Shown here one piece after another: positions 1 through 15,518 of a stretch of DNA of 64,000 nt. The stretch covers positions 1 through 64,000 of the forward strand of contig VCJN01002930.1 of assembly GCA_006384855.1 (NCBI GenBank). Direction: 5' to 3'. The DNA comes from Tetraselmis striata (lineage: Eukaryota; Chlorophyta; Chlorodendrophyceae; Chlorodendrales; Chlorodendraceae). Made by a program: the position numbers and the translations under genes. The notes beneath the pieces were generated by a model that saw only the letters and a program-made list of their open reading frames with translations, was not told the origin of the DNA and made no database searches. Position 1 is the stretch's first letter, and each line of letters begins with the position of its first letter.

Positions 1-3
<3 letters not shown>

Positions 4-33
<30 letters not shown>

Positions 34-190
34 GCGTGTGTGTGTGTGTGCGTGTGCGTACGTGTGAATGTATTTTATATATTGTTATTTCATCACACAT
101 ATACATACATGTATACACACACACATACATATATATATGTATATATATACACACACACATACATATATATATGTATACATATGTATAATT
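4..190. repeat. compound microsatellite (TG)n / (TA)n / (CA)n
   Basis: The window opens in an almost pure TG-dinucleotide run with a few CG interruptions. It passes into alternating TATG, TATA and CACA blocks up to about 190. Any reading frame here is only a Cys-Val or Tyr-Ile dipeptide repeat and is not coding. The array continues off the left edge of the window. Confidence 0.95.
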
Positions 191-380
191 ACCTAATATA
201 TAGATGGATGGCCTGAATGCTTATTATGCGTAATAACATATAATACCAATGCATCTCAAAATACGCCAGAGATTCTATAGCTGACATGTGTATGACATAT
301 GACACAAAATGCACATGAAATGTCATCAGCAATGAGTATGGTAGCATGGAATAAAAAACCTAAGAATATATATAATGCTC
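191..380. other. AT-rich 3' flank of the GH9 gene
   Basis: This AT-rich stretch lies downstream of the leftward endoglucanase gene. I see no coding exon and no clear TGTAA signal. A further 3' exon of the GH9 gene could lie beyond the window edge, because a splice-donor-like CAG/GTGAAG sits just before the proposed stop. Confidence 0.5.
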
Positions 381-2919
<2,539 letters not shown>

Positions 2920-3493
2920 CGTTCAATAACCCTCACAGTTGACGGCGGGGAAAGGGTGTTCGGGGAAGGGGCGCGGCTTGTGAGCGGACAGTTTGAAGTG
3001 ACGGTGAAATAGGCGCGGATGCTGTTGCGCGTTGCGGGCCAATAATTTTAGAAGCGCGCTACCGTAGAAATCATGTAAAACAGAAGCCGACTCGTGCTCG
3101 CGGACGAGTGTCGCTAGCTTAACACGTTGCCGCTGCTAAACTCGTCCAGATAGGTTGTTGTATTCACAGGATCGGCTTACAGGATATGTCTGGCGACCGC
3201 AATTTTTAAGATAGGCACGAGCAGGCGCTACATCGGTGGTGGCCCGTGCACGCAACAAGTTCAGATCGATGATGAGCGAGGGCCACCTGGCCAGTGTTGC
3301 GCTGATGCTGGTGTCGATTCAACCCCTTTATATGGGGACTACGCGATGTAGCGATCACCCGTATGTTTTTTGTTTTTTTCGCCCCCGTATGTTATGTTAC
3401 TGCTCGCAAGGGCTTTCTTCTGGCAAGACAGCAGCGCGCGATCGGGCGTGATCCACGCTGCGGTACAATTATTATTCGTCCGAGTGCGAGTAC
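2920..3493. other. intergenic, upstream of the GH9 gene
   Basis: This stretch should include the promoter and 5' UTR of the leftward endoglucanase. I see no convincing TATA box. Short open frames here have no recognisable domain. Confidence 0.4.
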
Positions 3494-3507
3494 CCTCGTA
3501 TACAGTA
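3494..3507 (+). repeat. SINE target-site duplication, left copy
   Basis: The sequence cctcgtatacagta is identical to 3779-3792 and bounds the tRNA-derived SINE. Confidence 0.85.
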
Positions 3508-3778
3508 AAAGTAAAGTAAAGTTATTCGCCCCGGGACATCGGCCGAAGCCGCCCCAGTACGGGTACTTGACCTCGTGCGCCAACTGCAGTCGTAGGACTG
3601 GCATAGCCAGTAGGCCATTGCCTCATTCGAACCCCGAAGGGCTAATGCATCAACCGAGTAAACCCGGGACACGCCGGGCCGATATTGCCGAAATACATCA
3701 GCCAGGAATCGAACCCGGGTCTCTCGCGTACGAGACGACCGCTCTAACGAGCGGACAAGGGATGTACCTCCTAGACGA
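3508..3778 (-). mobile_element. tRNA-derived SINE with perfect 14-bp target-site duplication
   Basis: The element is read on the minus strand. Its head resembles a tRNA: an A-box-like CCGCTCGTTAGAGCGG is followed about 30 bases later by a canonical B box, GGGTTCGATTCC. The 3' end is a short (TTTAC)n tail at 3508-3524. The 14-bp direct repeat cctcgtatacagta flanks it exactly, at 3494-3507 and 3779-3792. Together these are the signature of a tRNA-type SINE mobilised by LINE machinery, so a functional tRNA gene is unlikely. A second partial copy of its body lies at 23905-24035 in the opposite orientation. Confidence 0.85.
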
Positions 3779-3792
3779 CCTCGTATACAGTA
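3779..3792 (+). repeat. SINE target-site duplication, right copy
   Basis: This is the perfect partner of 3494-3507, next to the tRNA-like 5' head of the minus-strand SINE. Confidence 0.85.
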
Positions 3793-3941
3793 TTACGACT
3801 GTACCGCCGCGTTGGACTGCTTCGAATCCACCCGGGCGTCGACGCCGCACTTCAGGTAGCGAATACTACAGGCGTCAAAAGTAATGAACGGGCTTTGACT
3901 ACAGCTCCACAGGTCAGGTGAGCCGTTCGGTACCGGGTATA

Positions 3942-4137
3942 AATGGTCATATATATTGAGATCGAAAGATAGAGGTTAGAATAACACGGGGCTGAGTACG
4001 ACGGCTGTAATACCCGACAATACAAATTCCGCCGTACGCGGCTACTACGCTGCAGCCGTGTGCCCACGTCCGTCCCTCACACCTATATGACGCCCCGCGA
4101 CGCGGCGGTGTCTCCGCCTTTGCGCCAGCTTACATCG
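3942..4137 (+). repeat. left terminal direct repeat of the DIRS-like fossil
   Basis: It aligns with 7943-8149 and shares blocks such as aaattccgccgtacgcggct and atgacgccccgcgacgcggc. Substitutions and small indels between the copies indicate age. Confidence 0.75.
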
Positions 4138-7100
4138 AGACTCTCGCAGTCTCGCAAGTTGACACAACGCTCTCACAAAACATCCAACGCCAACCGCTCG
4201 CCTCGAATGCAATAACGATAGCATGCTGTATTATGGACAACACACGGTTGTCTGACGACACGTACGATTCGGAGGGGGGATGTGGAGGCAACACCGCGAG
4301 TTCGACAGCTGAAACCGATAGCCTCACTGCGCTCGCTGGTGCAGTGGATGATGCTCCGACTCGACGAGCTAGACTCCTGCACCTTTTTCCATTGAACAAC
4401 AACCACAACACAAACCTACTCCGGCGACGCCAGTCGACGGCCTCGAGGGTGACGACGAGGAGGACGACCCTCCCCCCGAGTTCTCCGCAAATTATCCCGG
4501 CCACGCGGCGTTCATCGACGCGCGCGGCTGGATCGACTATCTCCCACGGGCATACACCGAGTGTATGCTGTCGTAGGAGTCGCCACCCTCGGGTTGTGGA
4601 ATAACCCACGCCACGGCGAGTGGGACCGCTACCTCACCGACGAAAAGAAGCACGCAACGAGCGATGAATATCGCCACCTGTTGTGCTATGGGGTTTTTAC
4701 CGCCCCTGTTGCGCACGCGGCGCTCACATACGTTGTGGCAACGCTTCGCGCGCAATACGCCACCGCTCGTGACACCGCGGCCGTCAACGACCTACTTGTC
4801 TCCGCAATTCTCGCGATCGCGACGTGCAAGGCGGCTGTTGAAGACTCGTCTCACTTACCTCCGGCGTTTCAAGTGCAAGAATGAACTTATTACCGGCGAG
4901 GATCGAGTCACCTCGTCTACTCTCGCTTCTTCGACACCACGTCACCACCGCCGCCAAGCGCTTCAGAAATGGCGTCGACGGCATGCTCATCTATCGCCCT
5001 AGACGACAAACTACTCGAGGTCAGCCTCCATCGGGCGGTCAAGGCACAAGCAGCCGCGCAGTTCAAGGGCGGCGGCGGCGGGGGGGCGGAGGGCGTGGCG
5101 GCAACAACTGTCTCATGGAGTAGTAGCGCGCAAAGCAAGCATAGCGAGCTACCAAGGAGAGGGTGGACAATAACAAGTCAACAAGGACACGGACAAGATC
5201 AAGGGCAATAAGCTTCAGCCCGGCAACCGTGCGAAGAAGACTACTGCCCCGCGCACCGAGGAGAAATGTTGGCGGTGTGCGCCCCGCCGTTCCGAGTCAT
5301 CATGCTATCCAAGTTCAAGCCACATGCGACAATCATTGCATCGCGTGCGGCGGCAATGGCGGCAATGGCAAGACATCGGAGTGAGCTATCAAGACAAGTG
5401 CTGCGGTAGATCCTCCAGGGTGTCTGAATCCCCTTCAAGCACAACCGTCCCCCACTTCACTTCCACAACGACATCGGCATGCATGGTGCTACCCCGGCGC
5501 AGCTCACCTTCCTCGAGGGGTAGCTTGCCCGCTTTGTGGAGTCGTCCGGCGCGTGGGAATTTGGCACCTGCCGCAAGTGGGTGTCAAGACTCTTTTAGTA
5601 CCCAAACCCGGCGATGAACCAGTGGCGCTGCATCATCGAACTCCGCATGCTCAACTGATCAAATCCTATTGTGTGCGCAAGCGGCTCGAGACGGACACCC
5701 TTATGGAAGCGCTTCACCTCACCAATACGGAGTGAGACTGCATGTTTTACCTTCGATCTACAAGACGGGTTCTGTGCCCTAGGCATCGCAGTGGCGGACA
5801 GAGTCTAATTCACCATGGACGTCCCGATCAACCCTACATTGCTCGCCGGTTTGCCAATGGGCTGAAGTCTCTCGCCCTATTACTTCATCACGCTCACCTT
5901 AGTATTCATCGCCCACCTCCGGAAACCCGAACCATACCCCCCCCCCTCCCTGCGTCATCGTGTTAACAGCCCACACGGAGCAAGCGGTACCTCCGGCGGA
6001 CCAGTTGGAGGGGAGCGCGCATCCTACCTCACGTGAACGACTTCCTCCATCCTCTCCGAGATGATGGCCGACTTGCGACGACTGTGACGCTTTCTAAATT
6101 CGCACAGCATACACCCCCGCGCTCTATACATTCTCTCGGCAAAGGATATATAGGCGGACCGTCCAAGCCGGCACCTCGACAACGGCGAGTGGAAACTCGA
6201 CCCCCTAATATGTTCTCGGAACTAGAGCCGCCGGCTCGGCCCTCACTCCATCGACCGCTTATCGTCCGCCCTCAACACCATGTTCCCCCGCTACAAAGCG
6301 GCGTGGTTGGACCCTAAGTCCGAGGCAGTGGACTCGTTAGTTGCACCTACCGGATGCGGACTGGCGCCGAGAAAATTACAATTGGTGCAATACATCATGG
6401 CCCCTGCTGCTACCCGACCTCGTGCACAAGATGTAACAGAGTGGCACAGCGGCGACCGTCGCCACGCCGCAATGGGAGGAGAAAGCTTGGCATCGGACAC
6501 TCGCCGAGATGGCAGTGCATGAGCTCACTGTGGAGCCGCGCGTCGGCTTGTTCCGTCCGATGCGACGGTAAAGGAGAGGTATGATCGGCAAGCCTCAATG
6601 GCCCGTGCATGTATTCCGCATTTCCACGTTGCCTTCCGGCATGGGTCTCCATGCGCCGAGGGGCCGTCGGTGCTACGCTATCCAATTTTCCGGGCAGCGG
6701 CCATCAACTGGCGGTGGTACGTGCAGCACCGGTATAAGTTACATTGGTGAAGTACCGCGTCGAGCTCGCGAGCTATACAACACTACCGTTGGCTGATTTG
6801 ATGCGACCGTATATGACACGGGTGCTAGGGCCTGACACCATGGGCGCCCAAATCCTGAAGTTCCTATCGGCGGCGTGGGCGCGGGCCACTGCGGCGTCCT
6901 ACGCCAGTTGCATGAAGCAATATATCCGTTTTCGCGAGGAGCAGCGGCGGGCCCGGGCTGCATACCCCGGGGCTATGGCACGGTACGTCACGTGGCTGAG
7001 CAACATGGGGACGATCAATAAGGCCCCCAACCTGCAGCCCACCAGGAGGCCGCCAACAACTTCTTCAAGGACCACGGCCGGGAGCTGATGGCTCTAGGCG

Positions 7101-7942
7101 ATTTGGTGGGATGGTCCGCAAGGGCCTTGCGGCGTCCCATGTCACGCTACACCCCGAGGTGATGCGGGCTCCGTTGCCCGCGCGCGTCGTGCTGAAAGCC
7201 CTCATCCTGCGGCAAAAGCCCTGCGGCTGGAGCTTGGCCTTACCCAGGGCATGGACACCGTGGTACCGTGGTGCACGTGGAGCTATTTCGCGCCAGCGTG
7301 GCAGTCGTCGTCCTATGTTTGTTTTCCTGCCGTGGAGGAGCGTGAGTGGAGTGTTGTACGGAAGATCTCGCGGTCGCCCCGGACGGCAACTTGCTCCTAT
7401 ACCATCGTGTCCGGAAAAGCAAACGTGGCGCTGATGCAAGCAAGAAGTTGTTGTGTCAGCTGCCCGGCGAGCGTCAACGCATGCTGACATCGCGGTGTGC
7501 TACGCGACTTCGATACCGCCGTTAGATGTTCGCCGGCGGGCACGCGCCAGCGGCCTAATCGGCCATTATCCATCGCGAGGGGCAGGCTAAGCGGACGGCT
7601 GACACCCTCATTGGTTGGATGGATGCAACTGGTGCTAACAACTGTGCAAGAGCTCCCCCCCCCCCCCCCCCCCCCCTCGGGGTTCATGTGGACGTCCCAC
7701 TCCCTCCGGAAAGGGGGCACGACAATAGCTGCGTAAGTTATCGGCGTGATGATGCAAACGATCAAGTACTTCGGCGGCTGAGCAATGGAGCCAAGCGTGG
7801 TGCTCGACTACGTCGTTAGTGTTGCCGTTTCCAACAGCATTATGGCACCTCTTTGGTTGAATGACCCCATGGGGCGGTCAATCAGCAATGTTGCCACGCC
7901 CAGTGGCGACATGATGGCCAAGCTGCGACGCCTCTGTTTTGC

Positions 7943-8149
7943 TAATGGTCATATTGAACATTATATATAGAGGTTTGAATACACACGGGGCTAAATACGC
8001 CGGGTGTTACCCGATGTTACAAATTCCGCCGTACGCGGCTAGTACGCTACACATACGTTTGCCCAGCACGTCCATCTTTCACACCTACATGACGCCCCGC
8101 GACGCGGCGGTGTCTCCACCTTCTGCCTTTGTGTCAGCTTCCATCTAGT
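7943..8149 (+). repeat. right terminal direct repeat of the DIRS-like fossil
   Basis: This is the diverged partner of 3942-4137 in the same orientation. The direct orientation suggests a PAT-like or LTR-like end structure rather than classic inverted DIRS ends. Confidence 0.75.
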
Positions 8150-10095
8150 GCAACCCACTCTTCCCAGCCCTTTCTTGGGCATGACGGGGCCTGAGCCCAT
8201 GTGCCAAACGTTGTAAGAGATCCGACAACTTTCTTGGCGAAATTGCGAGCCCCCTGCTTTGCTAATAGCAAAACAAAGCGTCGTCACTGCTCACGGCCGT
8301 CATAATTGACGTTGGCGGGTGGGGGAGGGGGGGGGGGGGCGTGCGGTTACATGATCGATTTCGCGTGCATGTCCTCCACAACACCCGCTTGAGGCAACTT
8401 CCCTGTCGATCCTTCCGCCCCGACTTCATGCTTCCTTCGTGGTCAGTCCGTCCATGCTCTTCATCGGAACTTTGTCGCCAGCAAGCCCGCCGAGTTCCGC
8501 CATCATCTGTCAGGGGTTGATGCAATGAGTCTCAGTCTGCTTGCGTGCATGGTACCTTGGGCGGGGGTATCGGTGCCGGAGTGCAGACGTCCATGCTTGA
8601 TGCGTCTGCCCGTGCTCATTCCGCACCCTCTTCTAGCGCTAATTCCACAGCCTGCTCGCAAATGCTATAGAGGACGTTTCCTATTTCCTTTTCGGGTGAT
8701 TTCCTGATCGCCTTTTGCGCAGCTAGCCCATGTCACTAAATAAGTCGTCATTGTTAATCATTATTGCTTTCAGGCTGCGCGGCATGAGCGTTATTTATGC
8801 GGCGCTCTCCGTAAGCGCGCGCGCCCGTTCGCATATTCGATTGCATATACATTTCTTCGTAGTGAGGCGGGCCCGCCGCACGCGAACCACGGCGCGGACT
8901 TAGCGGGCGCGGGTGCGACTAAGTACCGCACACAGTTTACACTGTGACCTTATGTACTGCGCGCTTATATTGCGAGTTTTGCTCATTTTTCCCTAATCGG
9001 CAGTTTCCGTCATTTTTCCGCGGCGCACTAGCGGGCGCGGACATCGCTGAGTTTTGAAGCGCATACGCCAAGTAGCGCGGCCATGGGGTCGCGACGCAAG
9101 ATAGCCGTAACATCACCTCGCATGTTGTCGCCGCGCACAGCGTCGAGCCATGCCTTCTGAAGGAGATTGCTACGCTACTCTCCGCATCTTGTCATGCTCG
9201 CCCACCGCAGCTAGCATATCCCCTTAAAGAGCGCATGACTTTCTTATTCGTCCACAACGAGCGTGTGGCCACCAAGACCTACGCTTCTCTCAAGCATGAT
9301 TGAGAATGTAGTGACATTGTTGTGTGTATTGCTTGAGTATGTGAACTAGTGCTTGCTTGAGAACTATAACAATCATGTGTGAACATGGTTGAGGATGCAC
9401 TGAATGATGTCGTACATCATGCTCTACCAACGATTAGGGTACATTAGCAAGTAACGATCGATCATGGTCAGGCAACATCACCGTCCCAAAGAAACCGTAG
9501 CACCCCATGCAGATTATGATGCAATTGTTACCCTTTACTATCGATTTTTTGATATAGCGAGTAGACAATATGGTGTGCAACATGCACTGTACCAAGTTGA
9601 GCCCTTTCTCTGCCGTAGAGCCATCGCGGATGTGTTTGCGAGTCAAGTATTAATGAGCTCCAGCTATAAACTACTTACTTAGTTTACAACTGTTACTCTA
9701 AACACAGGGGGTGATTTTATTGGGGAGTTTTCATTAACAGAAATTTCCTACATTAATTGTAAGACAAAAAATATTATTAATTACTTTGCCCGGGTACAGG
9801 CTTAACATCGACATCTAAAATGTGTGTTTTAATGCCCCCGCCAATAAAGCAGGAAACAATTACCCCCCCCCCCCCCCGCCCGCCCGTTAATCCAAAAACA
9901 ATCTACGGTAATAAATCCTTCATTATCGATGTAATATTATACCCCATCCAGCCTCCACGCACCGTAATAAACCACTATACCACTTCGCCATCAGCCGGCG
10001 GCGGTGGGCCACATGGCGTCGAGGCATCACGCCGCGCCACTCGTCTCCCTGCCCAAGAGCAACTCTATGCCACCCGCCCGCCATCCCGCGGCACG
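8150..10095. other. intergenic, no recognised gene
   Basis: No ORF here carries a recognisable domain. A dispersed short repeat (ggtgatttcctgatcgcctt and following bases) lies at 8697-8736, related to copies near 2148, 25643, 25750 and 33112. The part 8900-9750 is more AT-rich. Just upstream of the next gene is a C tract near 9865. Confidence 0.5.
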
Positions 10096-10985
10096 ATGCG
10101 CGTCATCAGCCTCCTCCCTAGCGCGACTGAGGTGCTGTGTGCAGTCGGCGGGCGCCGGCTGCTGGTGGGCCGCAGCCACGAGTGCGACTTCCCTGCGGGC
10201 CTAGCGGCGCTGCCCGTCCTCACCGGCCAGGTGCACGCATTCGAGTCGTCGCGGCAGATGAACGATGCGGTGTCCGCCTCGCTGGCGGCCGGCGAGGGGC
10301 TGTACACGGTGGACGGGGCGGCGCTCGGCGCGCTGCGGCCGGGGTTGGTTCTGACCCAGAGCCTGTGCTCGGTGTGCTCCGTCGACCTGGCCGTCGTGGA
10401 GGCGATCGTGGCGGGGCTGGACGACGACACGCCGCCGCAGGTAGGCCGCCCTGGCCTGCTGAATAGTTGGCGTGACACCCTTCTGCCCAGGTATCTGGGA
10501 CAGCACTGGCGCAACAGGGCGACCCCGCGCTCGCAGCGAACTCTTCTTCCATCGGGCCTATATATTGCGCATGCGTTTGTACGCTACGCACCCCCCCCCC
10601 CCCCCCCCCCCCAACACACACACACACACACACACATTGATTTGCCAAATAAATCTCTCCTATCGGCGCCACAGAGTGGCCAATGCTTGGCGTGCTACTT
10701 TCGCTCGGTGCCAAATGCCTCTTTTGCAAGCAAGGGCCGAGTGCAATCATGTGGGGGGCAGCAGTGACGCATTGCGCTGCTCCGCCAGATCCTCTCCCTC
10801 AACCCGCACTCCCTGCGCAACGTCCTGGACGACATGCTGCGCGTCGGGGAGGCGGCGGGCCTGGCGGGCGGCGCCGCGGGCGCGGTGGCCGCGCTGGAGC
10901 GCCGCATCCAGCGCTGCCTGGATGTGACGCAAGCGGCGCGCTTGACGAGCGACACAGAACCCCCGCCCAAGGCAAGCACCCCCCC

Positions 10986-11016
<31 letters not shown>

Positions 11017-14000
11017 AAAAAGATATAGTACCCAGCAGACACCAAGATCACATGCGTCAGGCAGATATCAGTCATGCTGTGCTCTAAATCTCGGGGCTGA
11101 CTGATTGAGTCACCAGATGCATCACAATTTAGCATTCGGTTTGTCACACTCGTCCCGGCTCAGACAGTTGGATGTAATATGCGCGCTGGCACCCGGTGCC
11201 GCGGCTGTGTGGTCTTGGTCAATTGATCCGTCGTAACCTGTATCAGATCAAATCAAAATCGGGCCATCGTCACGATCGCGAACTTTGATAGGGGCGTCCT
11301 ATGAGCTATCATATGCAACAATCTGTAAACAATCAACTCCTTTGATAACAGTAAGAGCAGATCAGATCAGATAGTGCCCATGAGATTGATGACCGCTAGA
11401 GCACCGACTTTGCTCCCGACCCTCCCGCCCTCCCCCCCCTCTCCACCTTTTCCCGCCCTCCCCGCTCCCCTCACTGGCACCCCATGCCCAGTCATATCCC
11501 TGCGCCACTTACACACCGTATGAGTGGCTCACCTGGCCGGGCTCCTGCCTACCCTAGGTGGCCTTTGTGGAGTGGCTGGACCCCATCTTTGTGGGCGGGC
11601 ACTGGACGCCGGCGCTCATCGAGATGGCGGGCGGCTGCCACCCCATGAACCCCGCCCGCAGCAGCAGCAGCAGCAGTGGTGCCGCGGATCCCTCTGCCGC
11701 CGCCGCCGGCAAGTCGTTCGCGGTGCCGCGCGAGCAGCTGGAGGGCGCGGACCCCGACGTCATCATCATCTGCCCCTGCGGCCTAGACCTCGAGGTCTCC
11801 TGCACGCCCCCGCCCCCCCCCCCCCCCCCCTCCTCCTCCTCACCTCTTCCCCCACCGCGCCGCATCTAATACGCATCAAATGCAGCCTCCCCCCCCCCCC
11901 CCCTCTCACCTCTTACCCCCACTGCGCTGCATCTAATACGCATCAAATGCAGCCCCCCCCCCCCCCCCCCACACACATTCTCACCGCATCATTGTGCACA
12001 GCACTTCCACCCACGTAGGTCGATGTGTTTCAAATACCGGCGTACCCACAGCGTACGTGATCGGCGTATAGGCGTACCTTCCATGCTTACAGACCCCCGG
12101 ACCCGAGATCGATACGGATTGCCCCCATGCGAAACGGGAAGGCTAAACCTGGAAGATATTGACAAGGTGAACGATATTTCAAACGGCGTATTCAAACCTA
12201 AACGTACCAACACCTACAATTGTAATGCAATTCGGCACAACAGTTTTCTATTTCCAACGCACGAGTACTAATGTGTCACGGACGTGGATTTGAAATGTGC
12301 GTCTATCTGCCCGGTACGTACGCTGTGACCAGTCCCCGGAGCTCTCTTCCCCCCCCCCCCCCCCCCCCCTCCCCCCCAAGTTTTACCAGTTTACATCTGT
12401 TTATCCCATCGCATGGTCTGATACTATTGTCTAGTTCGTACTCCCCTCCTCTTTCTGCCCAAAAGGGAGGGGGTCAATACCACTAATTATGGGCGGACAC
12501 AGGGTGCGACCATGGTAAGCGTGCGGCAGTTTGCGGCTTTCGCATGATACCCCCTATTTTTGACAATTAGTTAGGGCACCGCTCCAGGGGATGGTGTTCG
12601 GGGGGTTGATGGGGCATATGCTACTTGGGTTGCAACGCACCGGCACGCATGCACGACACACCCGTGGTGGCACCGTATTGGCGATGAATTAAGACCCCAT
12701 CTTTCTCCTGGTTTGAACCCCCTATCCTCCCCCCTTTGGGGGCTCAGGCTACGTCCGCGGAGGCGACCACCATGTTTCAGTCGGAGTGGTGGCGCAGCCT
12801 GAGAGCGGTGCGCGGCGGTCAGGTGGTGCTGGTGGACGGCAACCAGGTAGACGACCTTCCCTTGCCTGTTGTGCCAGCTCAAGCTCTGCCTCTCCAGAGA
12901 CGCTGCATGCTGTCCCCCCCCCCCCCCCTGCGCTCCCCACATCTCCCCTGGCCCCTGCGCTCCCCACATCTCCCCTGCGCCCCTCTCCCGCCATCGCTCC
13001 TGCCCGGCGCAGATGTTCAACCGCCCAGGGCCACGGCTGGTGGACGCCTTGGAGTTCCTCACCGGCCTTCTCAACAACCGACCGGAGCTCATCCCGGAGG
13101 ACTTCCCCTGGCAGGTGCCGCCCCCCCTCCCCCCCCCCCCCCCCCCTTTCTAACATCCGCAAGGCAGCCCCTCACTTCCCCACGCCTGCATGCCCTGCTC
13201 CGCGCTTTGCTTGGCGAAGGGGGTGGGCGAGTTTTACCTGAGCACGCTGCTGTGGCCGACTTCCCGGGAGCGATGTCCTCTGCCATGTGTAACAGAGGCG
13301 GCTGTTTCGATTTCTGACAGTAATGTTTGCGGGTGAGAGCATCACTTGGCCACGCTGGTGCGCTTCCTTCCGATACTGACGTGTGGTGCTTGTGCCCCTG
13401 TGGTGGCGCATGATTTGCGCACAGAGGTGGAGCCCCGCCGCGGCCGCCGCTGCGGCGATCGCAACGGCAGACTCCGGGACGCAGGTGCCTCCTCCCCTCC
13501 TGAGTTGACTCCTCCTGAAAGCACCGGCACCTGGTGCTGGTGTGAGTGAGACCGCGTCATGTGCAACCCTCCCCGCTCTTCTCCTTCCCCTCTGGCTAGC
13601 CTTCTGTGGCGCTTTAGTACACAGCTTACCCAGACGGGCGGCACGCTGGTCTGCGGACAGGGGGCTGCGGACGATGGCAGCGGGGCTGCTGCGGGTCCGC
13701 ACCCTCCGCTGGCGAGGGACATCGAGGACGCCTATAAGGTGCTTTCGCAGCCCCCCCCCCTCTCCTTTCTATGCGGCTCCCACATCCATGAATACAGGAA
13801 CTAGAGGGAAATGCACTCACACCTGGCAAGGGCTCGGAAGTATTATATACATTTCAGCAGGAACTCTGACAACAGCATGCTTTCAAAGAATACATGCTTT
13901 TAGAGGACAAGGAGATTGGTGTACTCAGACAAATGCACGCTGATGCGTGCTCATGTCATTTTCTGAGAAGATGCGCCGTTTGTGACTGCTACCCAGAAGG

Positions 14001-15464
14001 GGAGCCCATACATGCTATAAAGGCACCAAATGGTCTCGGAAGAATGTCTGTCCTACGACTATCACAACCCGGTGCAAAGTCTACTATAAGCGCCTTGTAT
14101 ACATATCCGAAATTATTTGAGTATATCTGTACAGCAAGAGAGACAGAGAGAGGAGAAGGGGGCACCCCTTGTGCGGGCAGGCATCATGATGATGGGCGGG
14201 GATGCTGGTGTGAGCGCAGGCAGCAGTGGCGTGTGGATCGGCGACCTACACCGACCCATCCACCGGCTACTCGGTAAGAATCCATCCCTCCCCCCCTCAT
14301 AGCCTCTTCACCGCTGCAACGTGAGGTAGCTGCTTCTCATTACTAGTGGATCAGCTGCGGCAAAGCTACACAGCGGCACTGGTCGCCGCTGCTCCATCAT
14401 GCGGACCTGCTACTAGCTGAAACATGCACAAGCGCGTCCCTGCGCCTTGTAGGGGCGGCGCAACCAGGGAGCGAGACTATTCCTAATACCCCCCCCCCCT
14501 CCCCCCCCCCCCCCCCCCAACCCCGCGGCCCCACTGCTGCAGGTGTTTACAGACTTGCAGCTGCGGGAGCGCGGATTCTGCTGCGGAAACAGATGCCGCC
14601 ACTGCCCCTACGGTAAACCTCATCGCTGGGCCACAACGCTGAGCACACACGTCTTACGATACTGCAGAAAGCTCCTGCGTGGCACAGTATATACACTCCC
14701 CATACGTACACCAATAAAACATGATTGGGAATGCTTTTGCCCGCTTGGCCAGAGCTAGGGGGCGGTGCCGCTGGATGCACTCCTCATCGCCAGCGATGAG
14801 CCCGCTGTTTCCTTTATTACATGCCCTCGCGGCCCTGCCGTTGCATCATGCCGTTGCGGGCGCTCCGCCCGCTCGCCGCAGACTGGCCACCCGGCTGATC
14901 CTCAACTTTGTGCAGGCCATTACAACGTGGACACCTCGCTGCGTGGACCTCGCCTAAACCGCATCACGGTAACGCCTCATGGTCAGCGCACTGCGCAGTG
15001 CCCTCTTTGGCGGAGGCTGTGGGCTCACCACACGGGAAATGTCCGGACTCACGAGTAAACTCTGCCATGCCCGGGCAGAAACCGTACATATCCTGCCACC
15101 TCTGGATCAATAATTGAGTCCGCACCCACATTGGGTGCCCGCATTGCCTGATTAACCGCGCGCGGTCGTCTGAATATGTGCAGGCACCGGCTCGAATGGG
15201 CCCAGGACGGTTCCAGCCAGGGCAGACGAACGTGACATTCTTGGTCTGGACCGGCGGGCTAGAGTGTCACATGGCCATGATGGCTCTTGCGAGTCAAGGG
15301 GTGACCCCCCCCCCCCCCCCCCCGCTTTAGCTTGCATCGTTCTGCAATTCGGTACCGGGGTACTGGTACGGCACCGTATTGTACGTAGGTATGAGAAATT
15401 GCCATACCGCGCGGCAGCTGGCGGGCCCCCGCTAGCTGTATGAGCCCTGGTGTCAGTAGTATAG

Positions 15465-15518
<54 letters not shown>

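Larger units (their letters stand above)
3942..8149 (+). mobile_element. decayed DIRS-like (tyrosine-recombinase) retroelement
   Basis: A region of about 4.2 kb is bounded by diverged direct repeats of about 200 bp (3942-4137 and 7943-8149). Its parts, in order, are a gag-like segment, a stretch resembling the reverse transcriptase/RNase H core of DIRS-group elements (about 5500-6100), and a segment resembling a tyrosine-recombinase N-terminal domain (about 6740-7250). That combination points to the DIRS/PAT-like order known from volvocine and other green algae. The element is clearly broken in many places, and its terminal repeats differ by numerous substitutions and small indels, so it looks like an old fossil. 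No intact long reading frame remains. A C tract interrupts it near 7655. Confidence 0.65.

Noticed and set aside
3697-3765. A tRNA gene on the minus strand
   Set aside because: It has a good B box, but the 5' and 3' acceptor arms do not pair, and the piece lies inside a 271-bp unit bounded by a perfect 14-bp duplication. It is a SINE head.
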